Below, piece after piece: positions 9,988 through 19,880 of a stretch of DNA of 64,000 bases (positions are counted from its first letter, which is position 1; every line of letters starts with the position of its first letter). The notes under the pieces were generated by a model that had not been told where the DNA came from, made no database searches, and was given only the letters and a program-made list of their open reading frames with translations. Source of the DNA: Acholoe squamosa (taxonomy: Eukaryota; Annelida; Polychaeta; Phyllodocida; Polynoidae). The position numbers and the translations under genes are program-made. Location: NCBI GenBank assembly GCA_949317995.1, contig OX439038.1:1816001-1880000 (forward strand). The letters are read 5' to 3'.

Positions 9988-10302
9988 TTACAACAAAGGA
10001 AGTAACTTAGATTTAACAGACAGTAACACGTCTAGTATTTTACTGTGTGATCTTTGTATGATGTTCAACCGTTTCGTCACTGTATATTCCTTGTTTGCCA
10101 GTGATTCCAGTATCTTCTTGTGCTGGATGATCAGACCTTTTGTTTTTCGTGAAACAGGAAGGTGTAACACATTCCTGATAATTTCGCTTAGGCACTCCAC
10201 TTGTTTGTCTGTACTTGTCACTAAGATAGCTTCACTTTGAACTTTGCTCCCTGACAATAACAGTTTGATATAGGAACTGCAGTCCCTAAGTCTCTTCGAC
10301 AT
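9988..10302 (-). CDS. Small element protein of unknown function
   Basis: The frame is open from 10446 but the first ATG is at 10302 (MSKRLRDCSSYIKLLL), giving 104 aa. A TATAAATA box at 10431-10424 lies about 120 nt upstream, which fits transcription starting between it and this ATG. Mostly helical, basic and Leu/Ile-rich (VECLSEIIRNVLHLP, KILDVLLSVKSKLLPLL). No domain recognised. It follows the ATPase gene directly; a longer protein using upstream sequence would require a non-ATG start. Confidence 0.5.
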   Translation of the reverse strand: MSKRLRDCSSYIKLLLSGSKVQSEAILVTSTDKQVECLSEIIRNVLHLPVSRKTKGLIIQHKKILESLANKEYTVTKRLNIIQRSHSKILDVLLSVKSKLLPLL

Positions 10303-10423
10303 AGTCACAGAAGCCTTAATCTGAATCCGACCTCTGACAAACAACAGTGATGACCAGAAGCGAGTGATGTTGACATGACCGTATTCAAAGTCAGAGTGAT
10401 TACCAAGTATCAAACAGCCCGGG

Positions 10424-10431
10424 TATTTATA
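10424..10431 (-). promoter_or_regulatory. TATA box for the 104-aa gene
   Basis: TATAAATA on the minus strand, inside the 3' end region of the ATPase gene, about 120 nt upstream of the ATG at 10302. It suggests separate transcription of the downstream gene. Confidence 0.35.
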
Positions 10432-10442
10432 GATGACATCTA

Positions 10443-11204
10443 TCACACATAAGTAATGAGTTTTTCCCCTGGGAATATATTAGTGAAAATTCTAGCTTTG
10501 AGTCTAGGTGACTCAGATGACAGATGTCTGCTGACATCACCAGGATGCAGTGACACTAACTGGTATCCATATGCCTTTTTAAGAACGCAATCTCGATAGC
10601 TGTTTATCAGTGTCTCTCCAAGGCCCGTCTGTTTGGCTAAAATGTTGATCTGACTGACATCCCTTGGGTTACACAACACGAAAAAATAGTGCGTGTTCAT
10701 TGATAAATTACGACTACATTTTCCCTGAGCATATAGATTCTGTGTGACATATAAGACGGACACAAAATGATGATGGGCATATTTTGTAAATAAATTCTGT
10801 GCTTCTACGCTCTTGACAACTTCTTCCATCAAATCGTCTAAAACCACTATACAATGGCGAGATCCGTCAGTGAACATACTTAAATCCTCTTCTGTGGGTA
10901 TTCCTCTTCTGAACCTGAGACCTGGAACTGACTTCCTCATCTCAGAGAAGAGCGGCTGATCCACAGACATACAATACAACACCTCATGAACAGGTGTGTC
11001 ATATATAACATCCTTGTAGGTGAGGATTCTGTGTACCAATGTAGTTTTTCCACTTCCGCTGACTCCAGACACACAGCTGTTACAAGGAGACTTAAGCGGG
11101 GGGAAAATTTGACCTTCGATTTCTTCTATGTACTGATCCATTTTCAAGCAGGTGTAACCTTTGCGTTGTACTGTGACATAATGAATGTAATTATTAACTG
11201 ACAT
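10443..11204 (-). CDS. Packaging ATPase, A32/FtsK-HerA type
   Basis: 253 aa with ATG. The Walker A P-loop is GVSGSGKT (residues 47-54) and Walker B is IVVLDD (residues 119-124). A conserved sensor-type stretch VLYVTQNLYAQG (about 150-161) is followed by RNLSMNTHYFFVL and NPRDVSQINILA, the order seen in poxvirus A32-like packaging ATPases. In Polintons, adintoviruses and virophages this enzyme is thought to pump the genome into the capsid. No transmembrane segment and no frameshift. An alternative start is the Met at residue 22. Together with the capsid genes it supports a virion-forming ancestry. Confidence 0.88.
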   Translation of the reverse strand: MSVNNYIHYVTVQRKGYTCLKMDQYIEEIEGQIFPPLKSPCNSCVSGVSGSGKTTLVHRILTYKDVIYDTPVHEVLYCMSVDQPLFSEMRKSVPGLRFRRGIPTEEDLSMFTDGSRHCIVVLDDLMEEVVKSVEAQNLFTKYAHHHFVSVLYVTQNLYAQGKCSRNLSMNTHYFFVLCNPRDVSQINILAKQTGLGETLINSYRDCVLKKAYGYQLVSLHPGDVSRHLSSESPRLKARIFTNIFPGEKLITYV

Positions 11205-11413
11205 GCCTACTTATAGTAAAACAGTTTGAGAAATGATTAAATATGCATACAAAACCAAACAAGTTCAATTTGAATATCTGACTTTTATTGGGATCCATCA
11301 CATCAAGAAATAGGGGGAAAAGGGGAATTTGATCATTTGATTTATATCAAATAAACTTCTTCAGGCAATGATAGTAAAAAGGTTTAATTGAAGTGATGTT
11401 AATGCATCATGAT

Positions 11414-11650
11414 CTACTGATTCATGAACTCATGATCATTTGTTAGATTTCCCCAGAATGCACTCATCATGTCCGATCCCGGAAACTGTCTAGGATTAGT
11501 TATCTCAGCCATTTTTTGGGAAAGTCCACATGTAAAGTAGCTGTTTGATCTTTCCCCTGGTTGCACAATGAGCTTACCCCGACATTCATTGAGTTCTAGT
11601 ATCACGCGTTGCTTCATGATGTTGATCTTCTGCCACACTATTTGATGCAT
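11414..11650 (-). CDS. 78-aa hypothetical protein between polymerase and ATPase
   Basis: 78 codons with ATG, starting 21 nt after the polymerase stop. It has a helical N-terminus (IVWQKINIMKQRVILELNE) and a polar C-terminus (FWGNLTNDHEFMNQ). No recognisable domain, signal or membrane span. Its tight position in the gene block favours a real gene; conservation would decide. Confidence 0.35.
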   Translation of the reverse strand: MHQIVWQKINIMKQRVILELNECRGKLIVQPGERSNSYFTCGLSQKMAEITNPRQFPGSDMMSAFWGNLTNDHEFMNQ

Positions 11651-14600
11651 GACATCATCCCGGACTGTATACTATTCAGGTTTCGGACGGATTCGTCTGA
11701 AGAGTGACATGATCTTTCTATCATTCTTAGCTTTGACGATGTCTGCTGCTATTCTTGGAAACTCATTGTATATGGCCATTTCATAAAGGTACAACTGTGA
11801 GCACGTTCTGAAAGTATGTCCATGTTTAAGCATGGCGCTGTTGTAGTCATTAGACAAACAGTCATTGTCTGCCTTGAGGACCTTAACATTGTAATTTTCA
11901 AAGGGATCAAGCGTCAAAGACAATGGGACAGTGTCTATCCCATTAGGCAGAACCTTCCTCTTGACATAGAAAAAATTGAATCCCCTTTTTTTCTGAACGT
12001 ATGTCATGACTGACATGTTTACTGCCCTGAATCCAATGTTCTGGGCAAAACCAGGGACTTGGTCTTTAAGGGTCTCCATATACATGTCACGAGGATTAAC
12101 AAGAGCACTCTTGTTAATGCCTTTAGCTTTCACACAGTTAGGTGCATCCTTACACTCCAGATGATAGGTCTTTGAAGCTAGGGCTATCAATTCAGTTCCA
12201 GATGCTTCTAGCTTAAAGAGACCTCTCTCCCTCTTGTCATACTTTTTGTGCTGATCACAACATTGTCTCGGAAACCAACACTCTTCTGAGGCTCTGAAAA
12301 TTTCGTTTTGATCATAGCAGTGCCCATAGAGAGAGCGTTCAAATTCCTGTCTCCGAGTGGGTTTTATTACATCCTGAAGACATTTCCCGCTCAGTGTAAA
12401 GTAGAGACTGTCCGTGTCTGTATGTGTCACCTCAAAGTCTGCACGATCAACGTAGTAGTCTAAGCAATCGTAGTAAAACTGTAAAAGCTTTAACTTGGCA
12501 CTCTGCAATATTGCAAAAGCGAGCTGAATAGGGATGTCAAGGTCTATCTTCCTCTTGCTCGACTCGATTTCATACAGATCGCCTGGTAACTCGACAGAAG
12601 ATTTGAAAGAGGGATCATTCACAGCTAGGTGCACGTTATGTGCATGATGAACATACTTGACATTGGTATGTTTGGTTTTATCCAGGAGTAGAGATCCATA
12701 AGACGCATTTCCTAACACCTTACATGTCTCTCCTAGGATTTCTTTGGCTGGATTCTGATCTCCGTCTCGTCTTGCTGAAGAAATGTAGTCACAGAATCCT
12801 TCGAAACACTTTTCGAAGCGGTACTCAACAACTTCATAGATCCTTGTTACCTCTAAGCCCTGCTCTATGTACCACTTTAGAAGGTTGGTTGCTAGAAATA
12901 GCTTAGTGGCTGCCATACCTCCTACTAGGAGCTTCCGTGAATCTGTGAAGTCACTTGCTAACTGTGACAAGCTGTATTTTTGCATTGTGCTTCCCCATTC
13001 ATTAAAATGCACATCAGAGTTACAGAAAATGGGAGCCATTTCACTGAAATGATCGTACGGGCTCACATCCCTTTCACGTCCTGCCGGCCACTTTTGAGGT
13101 ACTCTGATGTCCACCTGCACGAATCCTGTCAATGATCCGTTCTCAATGTTCTCTAAAATTGTCTCCTTGCTCACTGACCTGGGATATCTTGAGTAGAATT
13201 CTGGGAACATAGCAGTACTACATTCTTGTATGTCCCTATTTTCTTTCTTGAGCTGTGCATACTCACATTCATAGATAACTGTCAACTCAATGTTGCGAGC
13301 TCGAATATACGCCTCTCTTTCTAGAGTAGCCTTCCTCTTTTTTTCTTGACCAAGTTTAGTTTCTTGTGAAACTGAAAACTTTATTCTACCTTCTTTGTCA
13401 CGGTTGAAACTGCACACAACAGGATCGTGACCGTGTGTCCAGCATCCATGAAACTCATATCCTCGAGATTTTCCTCCATTTTGTTTAGGGGCAGCAAACC
13501 CATCGAGTCTGTAAGGTCCCACAGGGAATTCCTTTCCCGAATTTAATTTATGTTGGATGTGTACTCCGTCCTTCACCATACGCCAATTGAGCCACTGGTA
13601 CATCTCTAGGTGACGCCAGCTGACCTCAGGTTTGAAACCTGTTTCTGCCAGTCTCCTGATTGGAAATAAAACTGGAAGCTCTATTCCTAAAGCCCATAAA
13701 TATAACCCGTTGCAGTCGTAACCAGCAATACTTTTACATAACTTATCTGGATTGTCACGTATGTGAGTTTCCCCAACTTTGGCATATCTCTTATGTACGA
13801 TGCTTGGTCCTCCTACAGCACACTTCTTCAATTTGTGGAATAGGTCTTCATGCTCAGGTCCAAAGCTAGCAAAGTATTTGTTGTTGGCTCTAGCATGCTT
13901 AAACAAGAGTCGTCTAGCGACACCTGGGGCAGAGATTGCTACTTTGAACACATCAACATTCATGTTGAAATAGTATTTCTTTAGTTTCTCAGCTGCCTGC
14001 ACAAATGGACCGGTGTCTAAATTGGCATAATAGTGCAGAAAGTGCTCAAACTTTGTCATCCTATTATCGTGCCATATCTGAAGAAGGTCCTGATACTTCT
14101 CATGTCCATTTTTAGGAGGAGTACCTCTTCTTCCTCTTGTCTCCCATTCTGAGTATTCTATCTGCAAAACATTTTCGCTCTTCAGTTTGGAGTAAAAGGC
14201 TTCATATGGAGGTAGACGATCATGGTTCAATTTCTCCTTGTCATCAAACCACTCATATGGAAAGTAGCTTTTGGCCTCTTCTATGTCATAAGCTTTGAGG
14301 AACTTTAAGTAATTGCAACCCGCTGCCAAGTAATTTGAAATATCTAGAAACTTGAACTTAGAGGTAGCAATAGCGGTATACTGGTTGGTTTTTTTCACTA
14401 CATAGTCACAGTCAGTCGTGAGTTTGAGATGTTTTGGAAAGTATTTTTTTATCAAATTCAAATCATACTTGGAGGAATTGAATCCAAGTACAGGTAAAAC
14501 AGAGATGTATTTCTCAAATCTCTGCTCGAGATTATCTACACGTGTGGCATGCATCTTTCTCGCTTCATGATAGTCCATTCCTCCAATGTCAGATGGGTAA

Positions 14601-15081
14601 AACGCATCTTGTGTCACCTCCTCTTGCTCCGCAATTACTTCCTGAACTTCCTCCTCCTCTTCCTGCACTTCCATTTCATCATTCTCCTCTAAACTATGAA
14701 GTATATCCAATATTTCCTGTGTCTCCCTATCAACTTCCATCTCTTCATGTCCGTGGGTATCTTGCTGCTGTTGCTGCTCGTCATGCTGAAGTGTAGTGGA
14801 TTCCATTGTATTGTGGCATTTCATTGAATCTTCTGTAACCACTGAAGTTGGAAACTGATTTCTCATAGACTGTAATTCCTCTCGTACTCTACTCCAGTGC
14901 TGTTTGGCCAATTCAAACGTCTTGGCTTGGATTTCCTCCAGGTACTCACACATTCTTTGCACAAGATTGTCGGGATCATCGTCCACTATGCATCTTGGTT
15001 CGGTGAATCCATCCACATTGGAAGCAATGCTAACTGCTACAGGTATGTGAGAAGCTGTCCATTTAGTGGAACTGTCTCCAG

Positions 15082-15131
15082 TTTCTTCTTCTTCTTCTTC
15101 TTCTTCTTCTTCTTCTTCTTCTTCTTCTTCT
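15082..15131. repeat. (CTT)n microsatellite inside the polymerase gene
   Basis: About 16 CTT units, read on the minus strand as GAA codons. They create the poly-Glu tract between the exonuclease motif I region and the remainder of the polymerase. Confidence 0.95.
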
Positions 15132-17011
15132 GCTTTTTCACTTACTTGGGTGCCAGTGGGAATCAGTACAGACTCATAGTCGAAACATGCAAACCAAGGA
15201 AAGTAGTGAAGCTCTGGCTCAACGGCAAGGCCCAAGGTCTGTTGTAACTCTTCAAATATAGACAATGTCGGAGAGTAAATTCCCCCAGGAAACTTATATC
15301 TAACCCTTGAGTTGCAGATCTTCTCATGTTTGTTCAAGTTATTTGTGTGATTGAAAAGACGTTTACAGAAGCGACATGCATACTTCTTAGCATAGATGGC
15401 AAAGTCAAATATCAAACTGAAGTGATGTTCATATAAGTTGAGGTACAGTTCCATTTCTACAGGTTCATCACTGGACATCATCGACTGATATACACGGGAA
15501 CAAGACCTGTCCTCGTGTAGATTATATACTGAAATCCGTGCACTGAAGCATTTTTCAAAGTCTGGAAGGTCTTGAAAATATATGCCTTTGAAGCGTCTGG
15601 CATTAGCAGGCACATCTGTTACTCCCTGGTCTTCTTGATACCTTCTCCAAGTATCATAGTACATCTTTGTTCTATTTTCTAATTGTCTTCTGCCTCCTGC
15701 AGCCCATGCTAAACAGCGGAACGCACACAGGTTATCCTTGTATGGCATTCTGTTGTATTGATTTGTATCAAGTGAAATGATTCCATGATGATGAGCAATG
15801 TAGTTTGGAACATTGTAGAAATCCCTCCCTTGTGTACGTGAACCAACGAGGTATCCCATCCTGTAGATAAAGTAGGTGATGTTAGTAACATACACCAACT
15901 GCCACTTAGTAGACTCTCGGTTTTTCATAAGATTCTCCTGTGATGTTTTTTCCTCTAGGTCTGACATGAGTTCATTGACGTCCGATCCTCTGTTGATTCT
16001 AAATGGATGTTCCAGAAGCGTGTTGTTATAATATGCGGTGTAATATCTGTATTCACCAGTTTCTATGTTTCGCAGAATAAGACCAAAGGAAACATTCACT
16101 TTAAATGCATGAGTCTCATATCTCAAAATGTGATCCAAATGTGCTCTCATCAATATGGAACCTCCATTGAAGTTATCAACAGGGAAATTATAAACACCCC
16201 TGATGTTTCCGGGATCATGTGGAGCTTGAATGGTGTCTCTGTTCTCTGAGTATATATGCTTAAATTCAAAATCAGTCACAAAATTTCCCTGATCATCTTC
16301 AGATACCCATGGGGGGTTGATGGATGGATCTTTTTCCCATGGCATCTTCATTAATGGATCTTCAAGCCGAGCCGCACGTGAGTGTGAATGTTTCATTCTG
16401 TGTGTGTACAACTTATGATGTGCATCAAATACTTCATCACAGTCACAACATTTGAACTTTGGATTCTCAGTGGCAAGTGGTTTTTCATTGTGATCTTTAA
16501 TGAGATGGTCAGACAGGGTCCTTTTATTGCTATATGTATTGTGACAAATATGACATGCACACCTCCTGGACTTCCGCTCAAAATGCGACTGACGGTGTCT
16601 CTGGTATGACTTAATGTTACCAAAATGTTTACGACACTGCCGACACTCAAACTTGCATGAATCACTGTGTTTAAGCCCACACTCTCTGCAGTTCTCATCA
16701 TGACTGTGACTGTTTAAATCAGTGCATTCAAAAGCTGGCACAGGTATCATGTTATCCTCATCCTGTAACTGCAAAAGAATCTGGTCATCTAAGCGTGCTT
16801 GAATGTCTTCCTCTCTCCGAGCTCTTTTTTCATGATCTTCATCTTCCAATCATCTTCTACAGCGAACTTCATGATTGTTCAAATTTCTTTTGTTTGCTAG
16901 GAGCGAGTGACAAAATCTACACTGATAGGACTGACCTGTGCATTTCTCTTCATGTCTTCTCTTTGACAGATTAGAAGCAAAGCTACTGCCACAAATGTCA
17001 CAAGTTTTATC

Positions 17012-17561
17012 CTGAAAAATAAAAAAATAGGATTCTCTTTTTATTCCCTCTTAATGACATGATTTTCTTATATTTTCAGATTCTGTTTTGGTCTATCACG
17101 TGGCGGTGAGAAATCACATACCACCATCCAGTGTTCTCTGGAGAAAGAATGACATTCACAAAACTTTCACCAAATGGGTGTGATATTTCCTTTACTATTC
17201 TTTTATTCTCATATTTTTGTGTAAACAGCTGGTATTGACTTGTATTAATATTATTATCATGTTTTAAAGTGATGAAAAGGCATCAGATTTATTTGTGAAA
17301 GTCAGGACCTATTTTAGCATTGCAGTTTTTTTCTAGTCGACTTAAGGTACACCAATACTAGCGTAGCCAGTGTGATTGAACTTTATGTAAGTTGATGCAT
17401 GATATCACTGTATTCATGTATGTATTACCCATATGTAGAGAAAAAGCGAGATATGGTAATGAACGTATGATGAACATGACTTGATCTAAAATAGATGTAC
17501 AATAATAAACAAATTTGTGTTCATGTAAAAGAAAGTAAAAAAAAAAGTCATGATAACTTAC
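17012..17561 (-). other. Intron 1 of the polymerase gene
   Basis: The donor GTAAGT directly follows ATG TCG on the minus strand; the acceptor TTTTTCAG ends at 17012. Both sides are phase 0 and joining them continues straight into two zinc fingers. About 550 nt, AT-rich, with no other coding content. Confidence 0.6.
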
Positions 17562-17720
17562 CGACATTGTGTGCCTTCAAACTTGGATGACTTCTAAAAT
17601 GATGAATAATGTTTAACCCATATGATCCCAGGTGAATCTTCCTTATTTAGCTTGCATAATATACATGTTGCCTCCAGTGGTCTCTTCTGTAATGGTCTGT
17701 CTAAGTGGGAGAAAGTCATC

Positions 17721-17730
17721 CTTATATACC
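17721..17730 (-). promoter_or_regulatory. TATA box of the polymerase transcript
   Basis: GGTATATAAG on the minus strand, about 155 nt upstream of the ATG at 17567. It fits a 5' leader of roughly 120-130 nt. Confidence 0.45.
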
Positions 17731-17909
17731 CACAACAAAGTATAGGCATGAATAATTCATGTCATCAAGTTTATGACCTAATGATATGCTAATGAATGCA
17801 TCTGTAATGAGATTAAAAGAACAAATTCAAGAGGTATATAAATATATAATAAAAAACAAAACACTTGAATCCTTTTTTATTTGAGTGACTTTATTGAAAT
17901 AGTTCCATT

Positions 17910-18197
17910 TCATAAAGCAAATGAGTTATTACTGCAAGAAAACCCACACCCAGGTGGTCCGTTCCTAGACTCCTGGAGCTTATCCAGTCTATGTTGTAAT
18001 TCTCTCAGAGCTCTCATTAGCTCATTCATGCGTTCGGTTATTACGTCCTCTTGTGCATAAACCTCATGGTTTGATTGAATTGGAGGTAGAAATTGATCTC
18101 CTTTGTCAGGATGATCTAAAACCTCATTCAATGATCTACATGAATCTGACAATGTCAAGTCCTGGACTGAGCCAGTAGCATCACTATGACGTTCCAT
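17910..18197 (-). CDS. 95-aa coiled-coil protein
   Basis: ATG at 18197; 95 aa. An acidic, Ser-rich N-terminal half is followed by a heptad-like helix (ITERMNELMRALRELQHRLDK) and a Gly/Cys tail (PPGCGFSCSNNS). No known domain. It lies between the polymerase promoter and the Death-domain gene on the same strand; both small genes sit at the presumed end of the element where accessory genes collect. A dimerising accessory or regulatory protein is possible, without direct evidence. Confidence 0.45.
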   Translation of the reverse strand: MERHSDATGSVQDLTLSDSCRSLNEVLDHPDKGDQFLPPIQSNHEVYAQEDVITERMNELMRALRELQHRLDKLQESRNGPPGCGFSCSNNSFAL

Positions 18198-18268
18198 GGA
18201 TTATTGACAGGTTGATGTTCACCCTAGGAAGATGTCTTATCAAATGATGAAGCAAACATAAAAGCATG

Positions 18269-18270
<2 letters not shown>

Positions 18271-18339
<69 letters not shown>
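18271..18339. repeat. (AT)n microsatellite
   Basis: About 34 AT units between the 95-aa gene and the Death-domain gene. Confidence 0.97.
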
Positions 18340-18342
<3 letters not shown>

Positions 18343-18354
18343 AACCATATGCAG

Positions 18355-18999
18355 CTATGAATCGCAGTCACCGTCACTGCAATCACAAACAATCCTGCCA
18401 TGCCTAGATTTGTTGAAGTGATCAAGAATGTATCTCACAATGTCGAGTCGCTGCATGTCTTCAAGCAAGACCTTGATCAACTGGTGATGATTGCTCTTAG
18501 GGAGTACCTGCCACATCTTCAAAACCTGGAATGCATGTAGAGAAGTGTCCTGGTAAGGTTGCTGTCCAATTTCCAAAAGTTTGTCTAAATCGACTCCTAA
18601 ATAGGTCCCCAAATCCTTCCACTGAGTGGGAATCCTCTCAGCCAAAGTGAAAAACAAACGGTCTACAATCACCTGTTCAGGGTTGTTGAAGTCTATCGTG
18701 TTGTCCTTGAAATATTTCTGAGTTTCGACCAACATATCATGACGGTGGATGGACACAAGGGCATGGTGAAGTTCTCCCCAACGTGATTGAGGTGAAGTTT
18801 GCATCCACCATGCCTGGAACATTTCCAATGCCATCTCGTGTGAATATTTCACCCTGTCCATCTGGTTCAATCTCAGCAAAGAAATACCGAGATTGATACC
18901 CAACTTCTTCCATGCAGAGCCAATCATTTGTCCTATTTTATGAAGAACTTCATCATGGTAGCCAAAAGTCTTCTCTGTCTGTGTGCCTAAAACTTCCAT
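18355..18999 (-). CDS. Tandem Death-domain protein
   Basis: 214 aa with ATG. Two Death-fold domains fill nearly the whole protein. Domain 1 spans about 18-92 (IGQMIGSAWKKLGINLGIS, then a helix ending EMFQAWWM and WGELHHALVSIHRHDMLVE). Domain 2 spans about 111-193 (FTLAERIPTQWKDLGTYLGV, VLKMWQVLP, LIKVLLEDMQRLDIVRYIL). The W-x-x-L-G...LG core and the final L-x-x-AL/LL...R-x-D pattern match the family. The tail is Cys/Asp-rich (CDCSDGDCDS). There is no enzymatic, membrane or signal segment, so it could act as an adaptor or decoy in apoptosis or innate signalling. A TATA box at 19070-19061 lies about 62 nt upstream of the ATG. Belonging to the capsid element is likely from strand and spacing, but a host origin at its edge is not excluded. 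Confidence 0.75.
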   Translation of the reverse strand: MEVLGTQTEKTFGYHDEVLHKIGQMIGSAWKKLGINLGISLLRLNQMDRVKYSHEMALEMFQAWWMQTSPQSRWGELHHALVSIHRHDMLVETQKYFKDNTIDFNNPEQVIVDRLFFTLAERIPTQWKDLGTYLGVDLDKLLEIGQQPYQDTSLHAFQVLKMWQVLPKSNHHQLIKVLLEDMQRLDIVRYILDHFNKSRHGRIVCDCSDGDCDS

Positions 19000-19060
19000 T
19001 ATTTTGATATGCTGTCTGTAGATTCAGAAGAAATGGATAACTTGGAAAGATCAAATTGAC

Positions 19061-19070
19061 TTATATACAA
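19061..19070 (-). promoter_or_regulatory. TATA box of the Death-domain gene
   Basis: TTGTATATAA on the minus strand, about 62 nt upstream of the ATG at 18999. It resembles the TATA of the polymerase transcript. Confidence 0.45.
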
Positions 19071-19112
19071 GCCTCATTAGCATAATTGCAAAGCTGTGGT
19101 CCACCAGGCCGC

Positions 19113-19352
19113 AGTAGGGATGACCTCAGAGGTCAACACAGGAATTTGTGGACTCCTTGGCCACAGGGCATAACCTGCCAAATAACGGGCAAAAGTGGGA
19201 CCTCCTGTCAAATTAATTACTCTCCTAAAAATGATTAATCACCGGAATGACCTGAAACGACACCACAAGGTCAACACAGCAAGTGAACACGTCTGTAGCC
19301 TTGGGGCATGACCTGTCAAAGCCAGAGCAAAAGTGGGACCTCCTGTCATGAT
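19113..19352. repeat. Imperfect direct repeat upstream of the Death-domain gene
   Basis: Two ~100-bp similar segments, about 19113-19217 and 19247-19352. Both contain ATGACCT, GGTCAACACAG and CTTGG, and both end in an identical 22-bp block at 19189-19210 and 19327-19348. Possibly duplicated regulatory DNA or part of the element's terminal region. Confidence 0.6.
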
Positions 19353-19569
19353 GATTTATGACAGTACGTGACATGAATACAACTTGAATCTCATTAACCA
19401 CATGCAGGACTACCCACATAGAGCTTGAAGGAATACATGATTATAATCTTTTCACATACCAAAGATCCATTTACCATCTTTACATCGAATCATCTTTTGT
19501 AACTATCAACTTCCATCATAAAGTTGCAGTAGATGAACCTATATGGATATATTATTTATATTTCTCAAG

Positions 19570-19769
19570 NNNNNNNNNNNNNNNNNNNNNNNNNNNNNNN
19601 NNNNNNNNNNNNNNNNNNNNNNNNNNNNNNNNNNNNNNNNNNNNNNNNNNNNNNNNNNNNNNNNNNNNNNNNNNNNNNNNNNNNNNNNNNNNNNNNNNNN
19701 NNNNNNNNNNNNNNNNNNNNNNNNNNNNNNNNNNNNNNNNNNNNNNNNNNNNNNNNNNNNNNNNNNNNN
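19570..19769. other. Assembly gap (200 N)
   Basis: Exactly 200 undetermined bases, the conventional size for a gap of unknown length. The distance between the LRR fragment and the Death-domain gene is therefore unknown. Confidence 1.
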
Positions 19770-19880
19770 ATGCCAAACTCAGCTTCGTTGACTGAAAGGT
19801 CCCACCCATCAAACACATCTATGAGGTGTGTGATGTTGTTATTCGCCTAATAGTAGGTGGGGAGTTCTTCACAGGAAATG

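Larger units (their letters stand above)
11672..17567 (-). pseudogene. polB: Protein-primed family B DNA polymerase, spliced, one internal TGA
   Basis: Exon 2 (17011-11672) holds one frame interrupted only by TGA at 16852-16850; the downstream open part is 1725 codons. Numbering from 16849: C2H2-like fingers at about 54-155; an OTU-like segment with D372, C375 (DNLCAFRC) and His475/476 (HHFSLI); another finger at 492-512; exonuclease motifs FDYES (D557, E559), FNSSKYD (792-797) and YANLD (942-946). Polymerase motif A is YDCNGLYLWAL (about 1045-1055), motif B KVLGNASYG (1378-1386) and motif C THTDTDSLYF (D1479, D1481). A Glu tract of about 18 lies at 573-590. Exon 2 upstream of the TGA adds two fingers (CDICGSSFAS; CRFCHSLLAN) and joins ATG-TCG at 17567-17562 across a GTAAGT...TTTTTCAG intron. 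This is the Polinton replicase. The TGA may be CGA decay; initiation downstream at Met34 could bypass it. Confidence 0.88.
4640..19100 (-). mobile_element. Polinton/Maverick (adintovirus-like) integrated element
   Basis: A compact block of minus-strand genes contains the hallmark set: rve integrase, protein-primed family B DNA polymerase, A32/FtsK-like packaging ATPase, a major capsid candidate of the kind annotated as F54H12.2-like in invertebrates, and a small minor-capsid candidate. Genes are tightly packed (2-200 nt apart), unlike the flanks. The edges are approximate because no long terminal inverted repeats or 6-bp duplications were found by eye. No adenain-like protease was identified. 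Apart from the TGA in the polymerase, the frames are long and open, so the insertion looks fairly recent. Whether the Death-domain gene at the far end belongs to the element is inference. Confidence 0.85.

Noticed and set aside
14897-15247. Plus-strand ORF with a long Phe run
   Set aside because: The Phe run is only the complement of the polymerase poly-Glu GAA repeat.
4410-19569. Long terminal inverted repeats of the Polinton
   Set aside because: Compared both presumed ends by eye and found no convincing inverted match. They may lie in or beyond the gap, so no coordinates are claimed.
19533-19850. ORFs spanning the N gap
   Set aside because: They are open only because undetermined bases contain no stops.
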